This document shows, in pieces, positions 42,310 to 49,655 of a DNA stretch of 64,000 nucleotides. Made by a program: the position numbers and the translations under genes. A model generated the notes under the pieces. That model was not told where the DNA came from. It worked only from the letters and a program-made list of their open reading frames with translations, and did not search any database. How positions within the stretch are numbered: position 1 is the first letter of the stretch; each line of letters begins with the position of its first letter. Source of the stretch: Planctomycetota bacterium. Its GTDB lineage: Bacteria > Planctomycetota > Planctomycetia > Pirellulales > Pirellulaceae. The DNA is taken from contig CAUJHS010000106.1 of assembly GCA_963204915.1 (NCBI GenBank), forward strand, positions 99,506 to 163,505, read 5' to 3'.

Positions 42310-42828
42310 ATGGCAGATGAAATTCGAGGCGACCGCATCTACACGGGCGACGTCGTGTTTGGCGGCACGGTGAGTTTCCCGGAGAACACGATCGAGGACG
42401 AAGACGTGGCCTTGGGGGCGAACATCGCTGCCCAAAAGCTCCAGCATCGCCACGCCTTGCATCACGTGCAGAACGTCGGCGCGGATGTGGCCAGCGTCAC
42501 GCAGGTGCTCCATGTGGCGCGCGCCGATGTCGAGGTGGTCTCGGTCGAGGTCCGCCCGAGCACAGTCCCGGCGGGCGGGGACAAGCAATACACGGTCGAC
42601 GTCCAGAAGGCGGTCGACGGATCGAACACGTGGACCAGCATCTTGTCGTCGGTCGTCACGATCAGCTCGGCGGACACCGAGCACACGGTGCAGACCGCGG
42701 TGCTCGACGGCGTGCCGGCCCTCGTGGACGGGGACGCGCTCCGCATTGTCGTCACCGCCTCGGGCAGCACGGGCAGCCAGGGCCAGGGGCTCAACGTCAC
42801 GATCAACGTGGACGAAGACGCCAGCTAA
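42310..42828 (+). CDS. Tail-tip/fibre-associated protein
   Basis: A 172-aa protein. The start (DEIRGDRIYTGDVVFGGTVSFPE) is nearly the same as that of the long fibre at 44779 (DELRTDQVYKGDVWFTGTATFE), so they share an N-terminal attachment domain. The remainder is a beta-sandwich-like domain (VVSVEVRPSTVPAGGDKQYTVDVQ). Confidence 0.7.
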   Translation: MADEIRGDRIYTGDVVFGGTVSFPENTIEDEDVALGANIAAQKLQHRHALHHVQNVGADVASVTQVLHVARADVEVVSVEVRPSTVPAGGDKQYTVDVQKAVDGSNTWTSILSSVVTISSADTEHTVQTAVLDGVPALVDGDALRIVVTASGSTGSQGQGLNVTINVDEDAS

Positions 42829-42851
42829 CCGAGCCAAGCTCAACGCAACCC

Positions 42852-43925
42852 ATGGCCAGCGAACCGATCTACACCTTCGACCAAGCCGGAATGGAGGCGC
42901 TCGTGCGCGATCACCGCCGCTTATTCCACCAGGTGCAAAACCTGTTGGCCGCGGTCGGTCGCGCCGCGCGGGAAGTGACGGCCCCGGGCTGCTACGTGGC
43001 GAAGACGCCCAACACGGGCATTCCCGCGGCCGACGGCGATGAACCGGGCGAAGCCACCTGCGAGATCTACGCGATGCGGGCGGGCGAACTGAAGTCGATT
43101 GGGTCGCGTCAGACGGTCAAGAACGCCGATCGCACCGACGTGGCGGGAGCGACCTACGTGAACGTCTCGCGCGACGCGTGGGGCGACTGGTGGGTGATCG
43201 CGGCCGGGGCTCCGGCCTACATCGGCCTGACCGGCGTCTCGGGGATCAGCGCGCGGGTGGGGAGCACGCCGGGCAACGGCTCGGTCACGATCTACGCGCG
43301 GCTGCCGGGCGGCACGATCGCCTCGACCGGCACGACGGTGACCGTGTACAACGCGGACGACATGGGCGTAAGCGCGAATAAGTTCGTGACCTTCACGCGC
43401 GACGCCTACGGGGAGTGGTGGATCATCGCCCCGCCGGGCCCGACGTTTGCGGCGAAGACGAAGGCCGGCGGGATCTCCGCCCGCAGCGGCGACACGCCGG
43501 GGGATGGCGACGTCACGCTCTACACGCGCAATTCGATCGACGGGTCGCTCGACTCGATCGGGGTCGACGCGGAAGTGTTCAATCTGGGCGTGGCGATCGA
43601 GGCCGCCACCTGGTGTCTGGTGCACCGCGATCCCTTCGGCGTGTTCTGGGTGATCGAGTCGAAAAGCCGTCACGCGGGTTGGGGCTGCCAGTTCACGCTC
43701 GACACCGACCTGGGCGATGACGACGCGAATTGCGCGGCGACGCCGCAGCACTATTGGGGCGGACCGGATCCGGGGGCGAACATCACGGTCACGAATCACG
43801 AGACAAGCGGCGGCGCGGGGGAGTATATCTTCAGCGGCGCCGAAGGGGCGTGGGGCACGGCGCTCTGGGACGACGTGGCGGAGAAGTGGCGGATCATCCA
43901 AATGGAATGCCCGGAGAGCCAATAG
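42852..43925 (+). CDS. Tail protein with three internal repeats
   Basis: A 357-aa protein. Three related segments end in aromatic-rich motifs: VSRDAWGDWWVIAAG, FTRDAYGEWWIIAPPG and VHRDPFGVFWVIES. This repeat pattern suggests three beta domains in a row, probably a tail fibre or receptor-binding part. The N-terminus is helical. The end overlaps the next gene by one base. Confidence 0.7.
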   Translation: MASEPIYTFDQAGMEALVRDHRRLFHQVQNLLAAVGRAAREVTAPGCYVAKTPNTGIPAADGDEPGEATCEIYAMRAGELKSIGSRQTVKNADRTDVAGATYVNVSRDAWGDWWVIAAGAPAYIGLTGVSGISARVGSTPGNGSVTIYARLPGGTIASTGTTVTVYNADDMGVSANKFVTFTRDAYGEWWIIAPPGPTFAAKTKAGGISARSGDTPGDGDVTLYTRNSIDGSLDSIGVDAEVFNLGVAIEAATWCLVHRDPFGVFWVIESKSRHAGWGCQFTLDTDLGDDDANCAATPQHYWGGPDPGANITVTNHETSGGAGEYIFSGAEGAWGTALWDDVAEKWRIIQMECPESQ

Positions 43926-44461
43926 TGGATCTGCTGAACGACTTCGAAGCCGCGGCCGAGCTGCTCGCCGCCGCGGCGTACTTCCTGCTGCTGGCCGGCT
44001 GTTGGTTTCCGTGCGGCGGGTGTCACTGCGTCTGCCAATACTGTTACGGCGGGCGAGCGCCCCGGCAGTGGAAAGTGGTCATCAGCGGCGTCGTGTCCGA
44101 CTCGCCCGGCTGCGCGTTTTGTTCAGATTGGGACGGCACGTACTTCATTGATGTCCCCTGCGATTCCGGTTGCTCCGTCTTCTACTTTTTCGACGTCGGA
44201 TGCAATCCGGCGTTTGGCGGAGCCTCGTTTGACGACGGCGTCTGGGTGCGCGTCGACACGTTGCTGGGCGATTACTTCATTACGGTCGAGTTGCGATTCA
44301 CGTCCGCAACCGTACAACGATCGATCATTTTCTCGAAGAATTACGGAGAGCAGCAGCCGGATTGCCTTTCGCTCGTCGATGAGGACATCCCCTATGCGTC
44401 CGCGTTCATCGACACCTGCGACGGCACGGCGGCCACTTGCCTTCTGACTGCGGTGGACTGA
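43925..44461 (+). CDS. Cys-rich tail-region protein
   Basis: A 178-aa product from GTG 43925 (TAGTG overlap). A hydrophobic helix is followed by FPCGGCHCVCQYCYGG and further Cys pairs (CAFC, CDSGC), about 15 Cys in all. The rest is beta-rich. It may be a disulfide- or metal-stabilised tail-tip protein. No family is recognised. Confidence 0.6.
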   Translation: MDLLNDFEAAAELLAAAAYFLLLAGCWFPCGGCHCVCQYCYGGRAPRQWKVVISGVVSDSPGCAFCSDWDGTYFIDVPCDSGCSVFYFFDVGCNPAFGGASFDDGVWVRVDTLLGDYFITVELRFTSATVQRSIIFSKNYGEQQPDCLSLVDEDIPYASAFIDTCDGTAATCLLTAVD

Positions 44462-44775
44462 TGGCCTGGACGGAAATCGAGGATCGGCCAGGGTGGTTTC
44501 AGTGCTCCGAGTGCAGCCGCAAGCTCCCGCTGTCGGCGCAAGATTTTGCGGGGCCGATTCGCCACCGGTGCAATGGCCGCGGCCTGGATTGCAGGCACCG
44601 TGGGCCCGTCAAGCGACACGAACTGTGTCAATTGTGCGGCGACGAGGGGGCGCGGCGCATCCCGATCTTCGACTGCCGGCTGCACGGCGACGAGTGCGCG
44701 ACCTCACGCACCAAAAGCGGCAGCGACTTTCGCTGCTGTCTCACCTGCCACGACCGCACGACCAAGGAAGCATGA
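44461..44775 (+). CDS. Small zinc-finger-like prophage protein
   Basis: A 104-aa protein with several Cys/His pairs (CSECSR, CRHRG, CQLCGDEG, CLTCHDR). It probably binds several zinc ions. It starts on the last base of the previous gene. Function is unknown. Confidence 0.6.
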   Translation: MAWTEIEDRPGWFQCSECSRKLPLSAQDFAGPIRHRCNGRGLDCRHRGPVKRHELCQLCGDEGARRIPIFDCRLHGDECATSRTKSGSDFRCCLTCHDRTTKEA

Positions 44776-44778
44776 CCC

Positions 44779-46845
44779 ATGCCGGACCGCGACGAACTGA
44801 GGACGGACCAAGTGTACAAGGGGGACGTGTGGTTCACCGGAACCGCCACGTTCGAGCACGCCGTGCATTTGCTCGATGGGGTGGAGATCGACGCCGCCTC
44901 GATCCTGACCGGCGTGCTCACGCACGAGGTGGGCGGACTCGAGGCCGATGTCTCCGCGTTCAATGGGCTGGTGAAGATTTCCGCGGGCGCCACCTCGGCG
45001 GTCACGCTCACCGCCTTCGGCGCGAGCCTGCTCGATGACGCCGACGCCGCTGCGGCCCGTACGACACTCGGCCTGGCGGCGATCGCAGCCAGCGGGAGCT
45101 GGAGCGACCTCTCCGGCACGCCGACGACGCTGGCCGGCTACGGCATCACGGATGCGGCCAGCGATGCGGAGCTGACCACGCACGCTGGCCTCACTTCCGG
45201 CGTGCACGGCATCACCGCCTTCGCCGCGACCTTCCTCGATGACGCCGACGCCGCTGCGGCCCGCACGACGCTCGGCCTGGCGGCGATCGCAGCCAGCGGG
45301 AGCTGGAGCGACCTCTCTGGCACGCCGACGACGTTGGCCGGCTACGGAATCACGGACGCGGCCAGCGATGCGGAGCTGACCACGCACGCCGGCCTCACTT
45401 CCGGCGTGCACGGCATCACCGCCTTCGGCGCGTCGATCACGGCGGCGGCGAATGCGGGCGCCGTGCGTACGCTGCTCGGCTTGGATGCGCTGGCCGTCTC
45501 GGGCGACTGGGCAGACCTGAACGGAATGCCGGCGGCGATTGACGCCATCGACGGGCTGACGCCAGCGGCCAACCAACTGGCCTACTATACGGGCGCGAGC
45601 ACGGCTTCGCTGACGAATCTCTCCACGCTGGCCAGATCGCTCATCGCGCAGACGTCGGAAGCGGCGATGCGCGGCGTGCTGGACCTGGAGGCGATCGCCG
45701 CCAGCGGCAGCTACTCGGACCTGGTCAGCATCCCGGCCGCGATCGACGCGATCGATGGGTTGACGCCCGCGGCCAACAAGCTGGCGTATTACATCAGCGG
45801 CAGCGGGGCGGCTCTGACCGACCTGACGAGCTTCGGCCGCAACTTGATCGACGACGCCGACGCGGCTGCGGGCCGGTCGACGCTGGGCCTGGGGTCGCTC
45901 GCCACGCTCTCGACCGTGGGGACGTCGCAGCTCACCGATGACGCGGTCACCTACGCCAAGATCCAAGACGTCTCCGCCACCGATCGCCTGCTGGGCCGCT
46001 CGACGGCGGGCGCCGGCGTGATCGAGGAGATCACGTGTACGGCCGCGGGTCGGGCGCTCCTCGACGACGCAAGCGCGGCCGCGCAACGCACTACGCTAGG
46101 CGTGGGCACGGGCGACACGCCGACGTTTGCGGGCCTGCGCGCGAACTACGTCAACGGGTTAATTATCGACGACGCGGGAACACCACTTGGGCAGATTTAC
46201 TACAGCGGCGGGTTCTTGTTTAACCGCGCGTCTGGCGCGGCGTTTTTCCTGCAAGAAAACGGTTCGACGCAGTTTCAACTTGCGGCTGGGGGCAATTGCA
46301 CAATCACTAAGATGCTCACCCTTAGCAACACGAGCGCGCCGGGGAGCTACCCGGCCGTGCAATTGTGGGCGGACAGCGGCGAGCTTAAAGTCGCGGACAC
46401 AAGCGGCAACGTGACGACGCTCTCCCCGCACGCCGACGACGGGCCTCCAGCGATCTACGACGAACCGGCGGGCTTGGAGTGGGTCATCCCTCACGTCAAT
46501 GCGTTTCGAGCGGAAGTGCGATGGTACAATCAGACGCGGTTGCACCGCAAAGGAAACAAGCCGTCGCTCGTGATCGAATCCTTCGCCGAGTACAATGCCC
46601 GCCTCGGACTGGCGCCAGAAGATCCCCGCTACCTCGCGGCGCTGAGCTGGGAGGAGCACGAGGACGCGCTGGCCGCGGCCGCGGAGGCTGATCGCGACGC
46701 TTGGCAAGCGGCGAAGGATGAGGACGACGCACGCCGCGCGGCGCTCAAGGCGGCGGGAAAAGACCCTGGAGAGCCGCGCGTCAAAGGACCGAAGCCGCCA
46801 GCCTACGTGAAGCGGCCAAAACCGGCCTGGGTCAAACGGGCTTAG
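44779..46845 (+). CDS. Long tail fibre protein
   Basis: A 688-aa fibre. The N-terminal attachment segment resembles the gene at 42310. A central stretch consists of tandem repeats (LDDADAAAARTTLGLAAIAA, then SGSWSDLSGTPTTLAGYGIT), a common phage fibre pattern. The C-terminus (VIPHVNAFRAEVRWYNQTRL ... LSWEEHEDALAAAAEAD) is probably the distal domain or a chaperone-like tail. It is the last structural gene, convergent with the TM2 gene by 4 bp. Confidence 0.88.
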   Translation: MPDRDELRTDQVYKGDVWFTGTATFEHAVHLLDGVEIDAASILTGVLTHEVGGLEADVSAFNGLVKISAGATSAVTLTAFGASLLDDADAAAARTTLGLAAIAASGSWSDLSGTPTTLAGYGITDAASDAELTTHAGLTSGVHGITAFAATFLDDADAAAARTTLGLAAIAASGSWSDLSGTPTTLAGYGITDAASDAELTTHAGLTSGVHGITAFGASITAAANAGAVRTLLGLDALAVSGDWADLNGMPAAIDAIDGLTPAANQLAYYTGASTASLTNLSTLARSLIAQTSEAAMRGVLDLEAIAASGSYSDLVSIPAAIDAIDGLTPAANKLAYYISGSGAALTDLTSFGRNLIDDADAAAGRSTLGLGSLATLSTVGTSQLTDDAVTYAKIQDVSATDRLLGRSTAGAGVIEEITCTAAGRALLDDASAAAQRTTLGVGTGDTPTFAGLRANYVNGLIIDDAGTPLGQIYYSGGFLFNRASGAAFFLQENGSTQFQLAAGGNCTITKMLTLSNTSAPGSYPAVQLWADSGELKVADTSGNVTTLSPHADDGPPAIYDEPAGLEWVIPHVNAFRAEVRWYNQTRLHRKGNKPSLVIESFAEYNARLGLAPEDPRYLAALSWEEHEDALAAAAEADRDAWQAAKDEDDARRAALKAAGKDPGEPRVKGPKPPAYVKRPKPAWVKRA
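45034..45428 (+). repeat. Tandem 204-bp repeat inside the fibre gene
   Basis: A nearly identical unit begins at 45034 and 45238 (68 codons each) with mainly synonymous differences. A third, more divergent copy of the LDDADAAAGRSTLGLGS motif lies near 45850. Such repeats can expand or contract by recombination and alter fibre length. Confidence 0.8.
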
Positions 46846-47213
46846 CGGCGTCGGTTAATCTCCGCCGCGGATTGATACGCGTCGACGATCCCAAGCATCC
46901 AGACGATCACGCCGGGTACTACGAACGCCATCATTCCCAGAACGCCGCAAACAAAGAAGATCAGAGCCTTGCCAAGATGGCCGTTGTAGACTTGTCCAAG
47001 CCCGAGAAACAAAAAAGAAAGCACGGCAGCGACGCCAGGAGATTTTTCTTCGTGATAATGATGCACGATGGTGGTTGTTGGCGCCGGCGCGGCGAACATC
47101 GGTTTCCCGGGAACGATCATGCGCCCGCGGCACGTGGGGCATTCGGCTTCGTAGCCAGCGAGCGAGCCATCGTCGAAGAGAACAGCGCCGCAAAAGGGAC
47201 ACGCGAAGTTCAT
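46842..47213 (-). CDS. Zinc-ribbon/TM2-domain membrane protein (cargo gene 1)
   Basis: A 123-aa protein. An N-terminal zinc ribbon (CPFCGAVL... CPTCRGRMIVPG) is followed by a TM2 domain with two helices (VAAVLSFLFLGLGQVYNGHLGKA and the FVVPGVIVWMLGIVDAY hairpin with the D-A-Y motif). It is a paralogue of the adjacent gene. Location between the fibre and regulator genes, on the opposite strand, marks it as lysogenic cargo. Confidence 0.85.
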   Translation of the reverse strand: MNFACPFCGAVLFDDGSLAGYEAECPTCRGRMIVPGKPMFAAPAPTTTIVHHYHEEKSPGVAAVLSFLFLGLGQVYNGHLGKALIFFVCGVLGMMAFVVPGVIVWMLGIVDAYQSAAEINRRR

Positions 47214-47270
47214 GGGAGGGAAGCCGTAGGGTCCGATGGCAGGTTGAAGTCGAACGGGCGCGGTGACGGC

Positions 47271-47753
47271 TTAACGACGGCGACGGGATTTGCGTCCGCG
47301 GCGCTGCTGCTGTTGGGCCACACTGTAGGCGTCAACGACTCCCCACGCCCAAACCATGAAGGCCACCAGCCCGAACACGCCCGCGAGTAACGCTGCGGGA
47401 AGCATGGCCTCCGGCGGAGCGGAGTCGTCGCCGACCCGGTACATCGTCCCAATAAATGCAACGCTGCCGACGATCACGGCGAGCGGACCCGCAGCCATAA
47501 AGCCGAACCCCTTCGCCATCTGGCCGTTGTACATCTGGCCTAAGCCGGCCCAGAAAAACGAAAGTACCGCGGCGATTCCCGGCGACTTGTCGAGGCGGTA
47601 CACATGCTCCACTCGCTGCGTCGTTGACGTCGCCGCGATGGGCGCGCCGGGCATCTGTATGCGCCCGCGGCAGTAGGGGCACTCGACTTCGGAGCCAGCG
47701 AGCGTCCCATCGTCGACGAGGACCGCGCGGCAATACGGGCAAGGGAATTGCAT
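47271..47753 (-). CDS. Zinc-ribbon/TM2-domain membrane protein (cargo gene 2)
   Basis: A 160-aa paralogue of the neighbour: CPYCRAVLVDDGTLAGSEVE zinc ribbon, then VAAVLSFFWAGLGQMYNGQM-type TM2 helices and WGVVDAY, with an extra hydrophobic insertion in the middle and a basic tail. A copy of the repressor half-site TGATAGAA overlaps its start codon. Possible role in the lysogen's envelope; function is unknown. Confidence 0.85.
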   Translation of the reverse strand: MQFPCPYCRAVLVDDGTLAGSEVECPYCRGRIQMPGAPIAATSTTQRVEHVYRLDKSPGIAAVLSFFWAGLGQMYNGQMAKGFGFMAAGPLAVIVGSVAFIGTMYRVGDDSAPPEAMLPAALLAGVFGLVAFMVWAWGVVDAYSVAQQQQRRGRKSRRRR

Positions 47754-47813
47754 GATAGAATGGGGCCGCTCGGCGGCGCGTCAAGGGTTATCGGCAATCG
47801 CCGCTTGAGCACC

Positions 47814-47840
47814 GGCCCGCGTTCCCGCGCGGGCCTTTTT
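47814..47840 (+). terminator. Strong intrinsic terminator
   Basis: GGCCCGCG (47814-47821) pairs with CGCGGGCC (47828-47835), followed by TTTTT. It lies in the 246-bp gap between the TM2 genes and the XRE repressor. Nothing else was seen in this gap. Confidence 0.7.
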
Positions 47841-47999
47841 CGTGCGATCCTCGCGCTCTGCCCAAGCGGTTCAATTCTGCGCCGTCCTTCGTCCTCCGTC
47901 AACCTTTCCCCGGAAAAGGCGTCCGGGCGGCGGTGTTGTGAGTGACGGATCCGCCAGGAGCCGCACGCCCCGCACCGGACGCCGGAGGGACCGCCAAGG

Positions 48000-48248
48000 T
48001 TACGCCGGCCACTCCGCGGGCAAGAGCGAACGGAGCGAGCAGCCCAGGGCCTCGGCGATCGCCGGCAAGCGGTCGATGGTCAGCTTGCCCGACTCGAAAT
48101 GATACCACGTCGGCGCGGGCACGCCGGCGGCGGCCGCCGCTTGCTCGGCCGTGAGGCCCTTCTTGAGCCGCCGCTGGCGAATGCCGGCGCCGACCGCTTC
48201 GGACAACGTGCTGGGATGGGGATTCGGCTCTTTCGGCGGTCGCGCCAT
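48000..48248 (-). CDS. XRE-family repressor (right)
   Basis: An 82-aa HTH protein: IRQRRLKKGLTAEQAAAAAG, then PAPTWYHFESGKLTIDRLPA and ALGCSLRSLL. It is a small lambda-repressor-like regulator without a cleavage domain. GAGAG precedes the ATG at 48248. It lies downstream of a 33-aa gene and is transcribed from the operator-covered promoter at 48472, implying autoregulation. Confidence 0.85.
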   Translation of the reverse strand: MARPPKEPNPHPSTLSEAVGAGIRQRRLKKGLTAEQAAAAAGVPAPTWYHFESGKLTIDRLPAIAEALGCSLRSLLPAEWPA

Positions 48249-48328
48249 GGCGTTCTCTCGGTTGACGTGGTGGGGTGATACGGCACGGGCCCGCCCCCGC
48301 AGGGGCGGGCCTCCTTGCCCGCTTCGCC

Positions 48329-48430
48329 CTATTCGGGCTGCGCCGCTTCGAGCATCGCCAAGGTCAGGAACTTTTCGCTGTCGTCCGCGGTTCCGAGCTT
48401 CAGGTCTTCGTTCTTCGTTTCGCGCTGCAT
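48329..48430 (-). CDS. 33-aa leader peptide or small protein
   Basis: A short frame, MQRETKNEDLKLGTADDSEK followed by FLTLAMLEAAQPE, preceded by CCAGGAGAAACGAG, an excellent ribosome-binding site. It is the first gene of the right-end repressor operon. A GC-rich hairpin (48288-48311) lies between it and the XRE gene. It may be a regulatory small protein or serve translational control. Confidence 0.6.
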   Translation of the reverse strand: MQRETKNEDLKLGTADDSEKFLTLAMLEAAQPE

Positions 48431-48471
48431 CTCGTTTCTCCTGGGTTAGGCGTGTCACTCACTACACCCCT

Positions 48472-48512
48472 ATTCTATCACGCAATGATAGAACGTCAAT
48501 AGGTGTTTTATC
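48472..48512 (-). promoter_or_regulatory. Operator-covered promoter of the XRE repressor operon
   Basis: On the minus strand TTGACG (48494-48499), 16-bp spacer, TAGAAT (48472-48477). The spacer is covered by the palindrome TTCTATCA-5-TGATAGAA (48473-48493). A further half-site GTTTTATCA lies at 48504-48512. Repressor binding would block RNA polymerase. Confidence 0.75.
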
Positions 48513-48780
48513 AATTTTTGAAAAAACTTTTCAGCCACGGCGAAACGGGGGCGGCGGCGGGGGCGGCCATATGGGATTCGACCAGGAGTTGCGTTCCCTC
48601 CAGCATGGCCGGCACGTCGATCGGCTCGCATGTGCATGAGAAGACGCGGCGGCCGCGACGCCACAGGCTCCATCGGCACAAGCCGCCGGACGGCTCCAGT
48701 TCAATGCGGTCGATCGGCATAGGTCGGCCATGGGCGTCGAATAGGGCGCGTGCGAGTTCGCGTTGCGTGGGTTGGTCCAT
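48511..48780 (-). CDS. Hypothetical right-end prophage protein
   Basis: An 89-aa protein (ALFDAHGRPMPIDRIELEPS... RVFSCTCEPIDVPAML). GAGGAGACACGACC gives a strong ribosome-binding site before the ATG. The C-terminal residues are encoded within the distal operator half-site. No family is recognised. Confidence 0.65.
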   Translation of the reverse strand: MDQPTQRELARALFDAHGRPMPIDRIELEPSGGLCRWSLWRRGRRVFSCTCEPIDVPAMLEGTQLLVESHMAAPAAAPVSPWLKSFFKN

Positions 48781-48881
48781 GGTCGTGTCTCCTCAGGCAA
48801 GGGTGGCGAGTGCGGCGCACGTGCTCCGCTGCCGACTTATGACACGTTCGGTCCACGCGATTTAGCGCGACGGAAGAAAAA

Positions 48882-48903
48882 CCCGCCCGATCCGTCGGGC
48901 GGG
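48882..48903 (-). terminator. Intrinsic terminator of the sigma-like gene
   Basis: A 9-bp stem CCCGCCCGA/TCGGGCGGG (48882-48890 and 48895-48903), followed on the minus strand by TTTTTCTTCC. It lies directly after the stop of the sigma-region-4-like gene. Confidence 0.75.
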
Positions 48904-48911
48904 CGTTTCGC

Positions 48912-49421
48912 CTACGCGGTAAAGGCATGCCAACTTTCGAGGCATTCGCGGCGGATCTGACTAATCCGTCCCTCGCTCAGTCCATAGCGGGCGGCCACGT
49001 CTTGCGTCGTGTCGCCGTTCGCCAGATCCCGAACAATCCGTCGCTTGCGGTCGGGCAGGCCATCCATCCAGGCCCAGTAATCCAGCCGCGTGGCCACGAT
49101 GAGCGCCGGGTCATCGCCCTCGCGACACAGCGCGCGGGGATCGAACAGCTCGCGAACCGGTTTGGCGACGCGTCGCGGGTTGGGGCCCGTCATCGACCGC
49201 GACGACTCCTGATGTTGCCGGCCCGATTTCACCCGCTTGATCGCATAGTAGGCGATCGACTCGGGCGGTTGGTCCGGCGCCGCAAGGTAGCCGAGATACG
49301 CTTCGCTTTCGGCTTCCAGCGCGAGCGTTTCGCCGTTGGCCAGGCGAGCGAGATACTTGCCCGAAAACTGCCGCAGGACTGGCAAGTAACGACCCTCGAA
49401 AGTAGACTCGGACTCAGCCAT
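48912..49421 (-). CDS. Sigma-70 region 4-like HTH protein
   Basis: A 169-aa protein. The C-terminal 50 residues are a region-4-like HTH: LPDRKRRIVRDLANGDTTQD then VAARYGLSEGRISQIRRECLE. There is no region 2. The N-terminal part (FEGRYLPVLRQFSGKYLARL) and linker have no recognised fold. Proteins of this layout seem widespread in planctomycetes. GGAGAAGG precedes the ATG at 49421. Its promoter is a twin of the repressor promoter, so it is probably silenced in the lysogen. It might pair with the region-2 protein at 15701. Confidence 0.75.
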   Translation of the reverse strand: MAESESTFEGRYLPVLRQFSGKYLARLANGETLALEAESEAYLGYLAAPDQPPESIAYYAIKRVKSGRQHQESSRSMTGPNPRRVAKPVRELFDPRALCREGDDPALIVATRLDYWAWMDGLPDRKRRIVRDLANGDTTQDVAARYGLSEGRISQIRRECLESWHAFTA

Positions 49422-49580
49422 CTGACCTTCTCCAATTGCTAGGGGGAAACAGGTGGTCAGGCCCGGTTTGGGTGGCGACCCATGCCGGGCCGCACTTTTG
49501 TCACGGCGAAGGTAACCCGTCAGGGTCCGCTCTGCTCGCCGCCGCCGAATTGTCAAAGATCAACTGCTTTCAACAACTTT

Positions 49581-49632
49581 ATTCTATCATATAACGATAA
49601 AACGTCAACGGAAAAACCGCGACGTTTTATCA
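49581..49632 (-). promoter_or_regulatory. Second operator-promoter, driving the sigma-like gene
   Basis: Minus-strand TTGACG (49603-49608), 16-bp spacer and TAGAAT (49581-49586), the same architecture as at 48472. The operator is TTCTATCATATAACGATAAAA, one arm altered. The larger inverted repeat GATAAAACGTC/GACGTTTTATC is at 49596-49606 and 49621-49631. TTTTATCATTTTCTGAAAA extends the similarity to the first operator. Confidence 0.7.
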
Positions 49633-49655
49633 TTTTCTGAAAATATATTTAGGGT

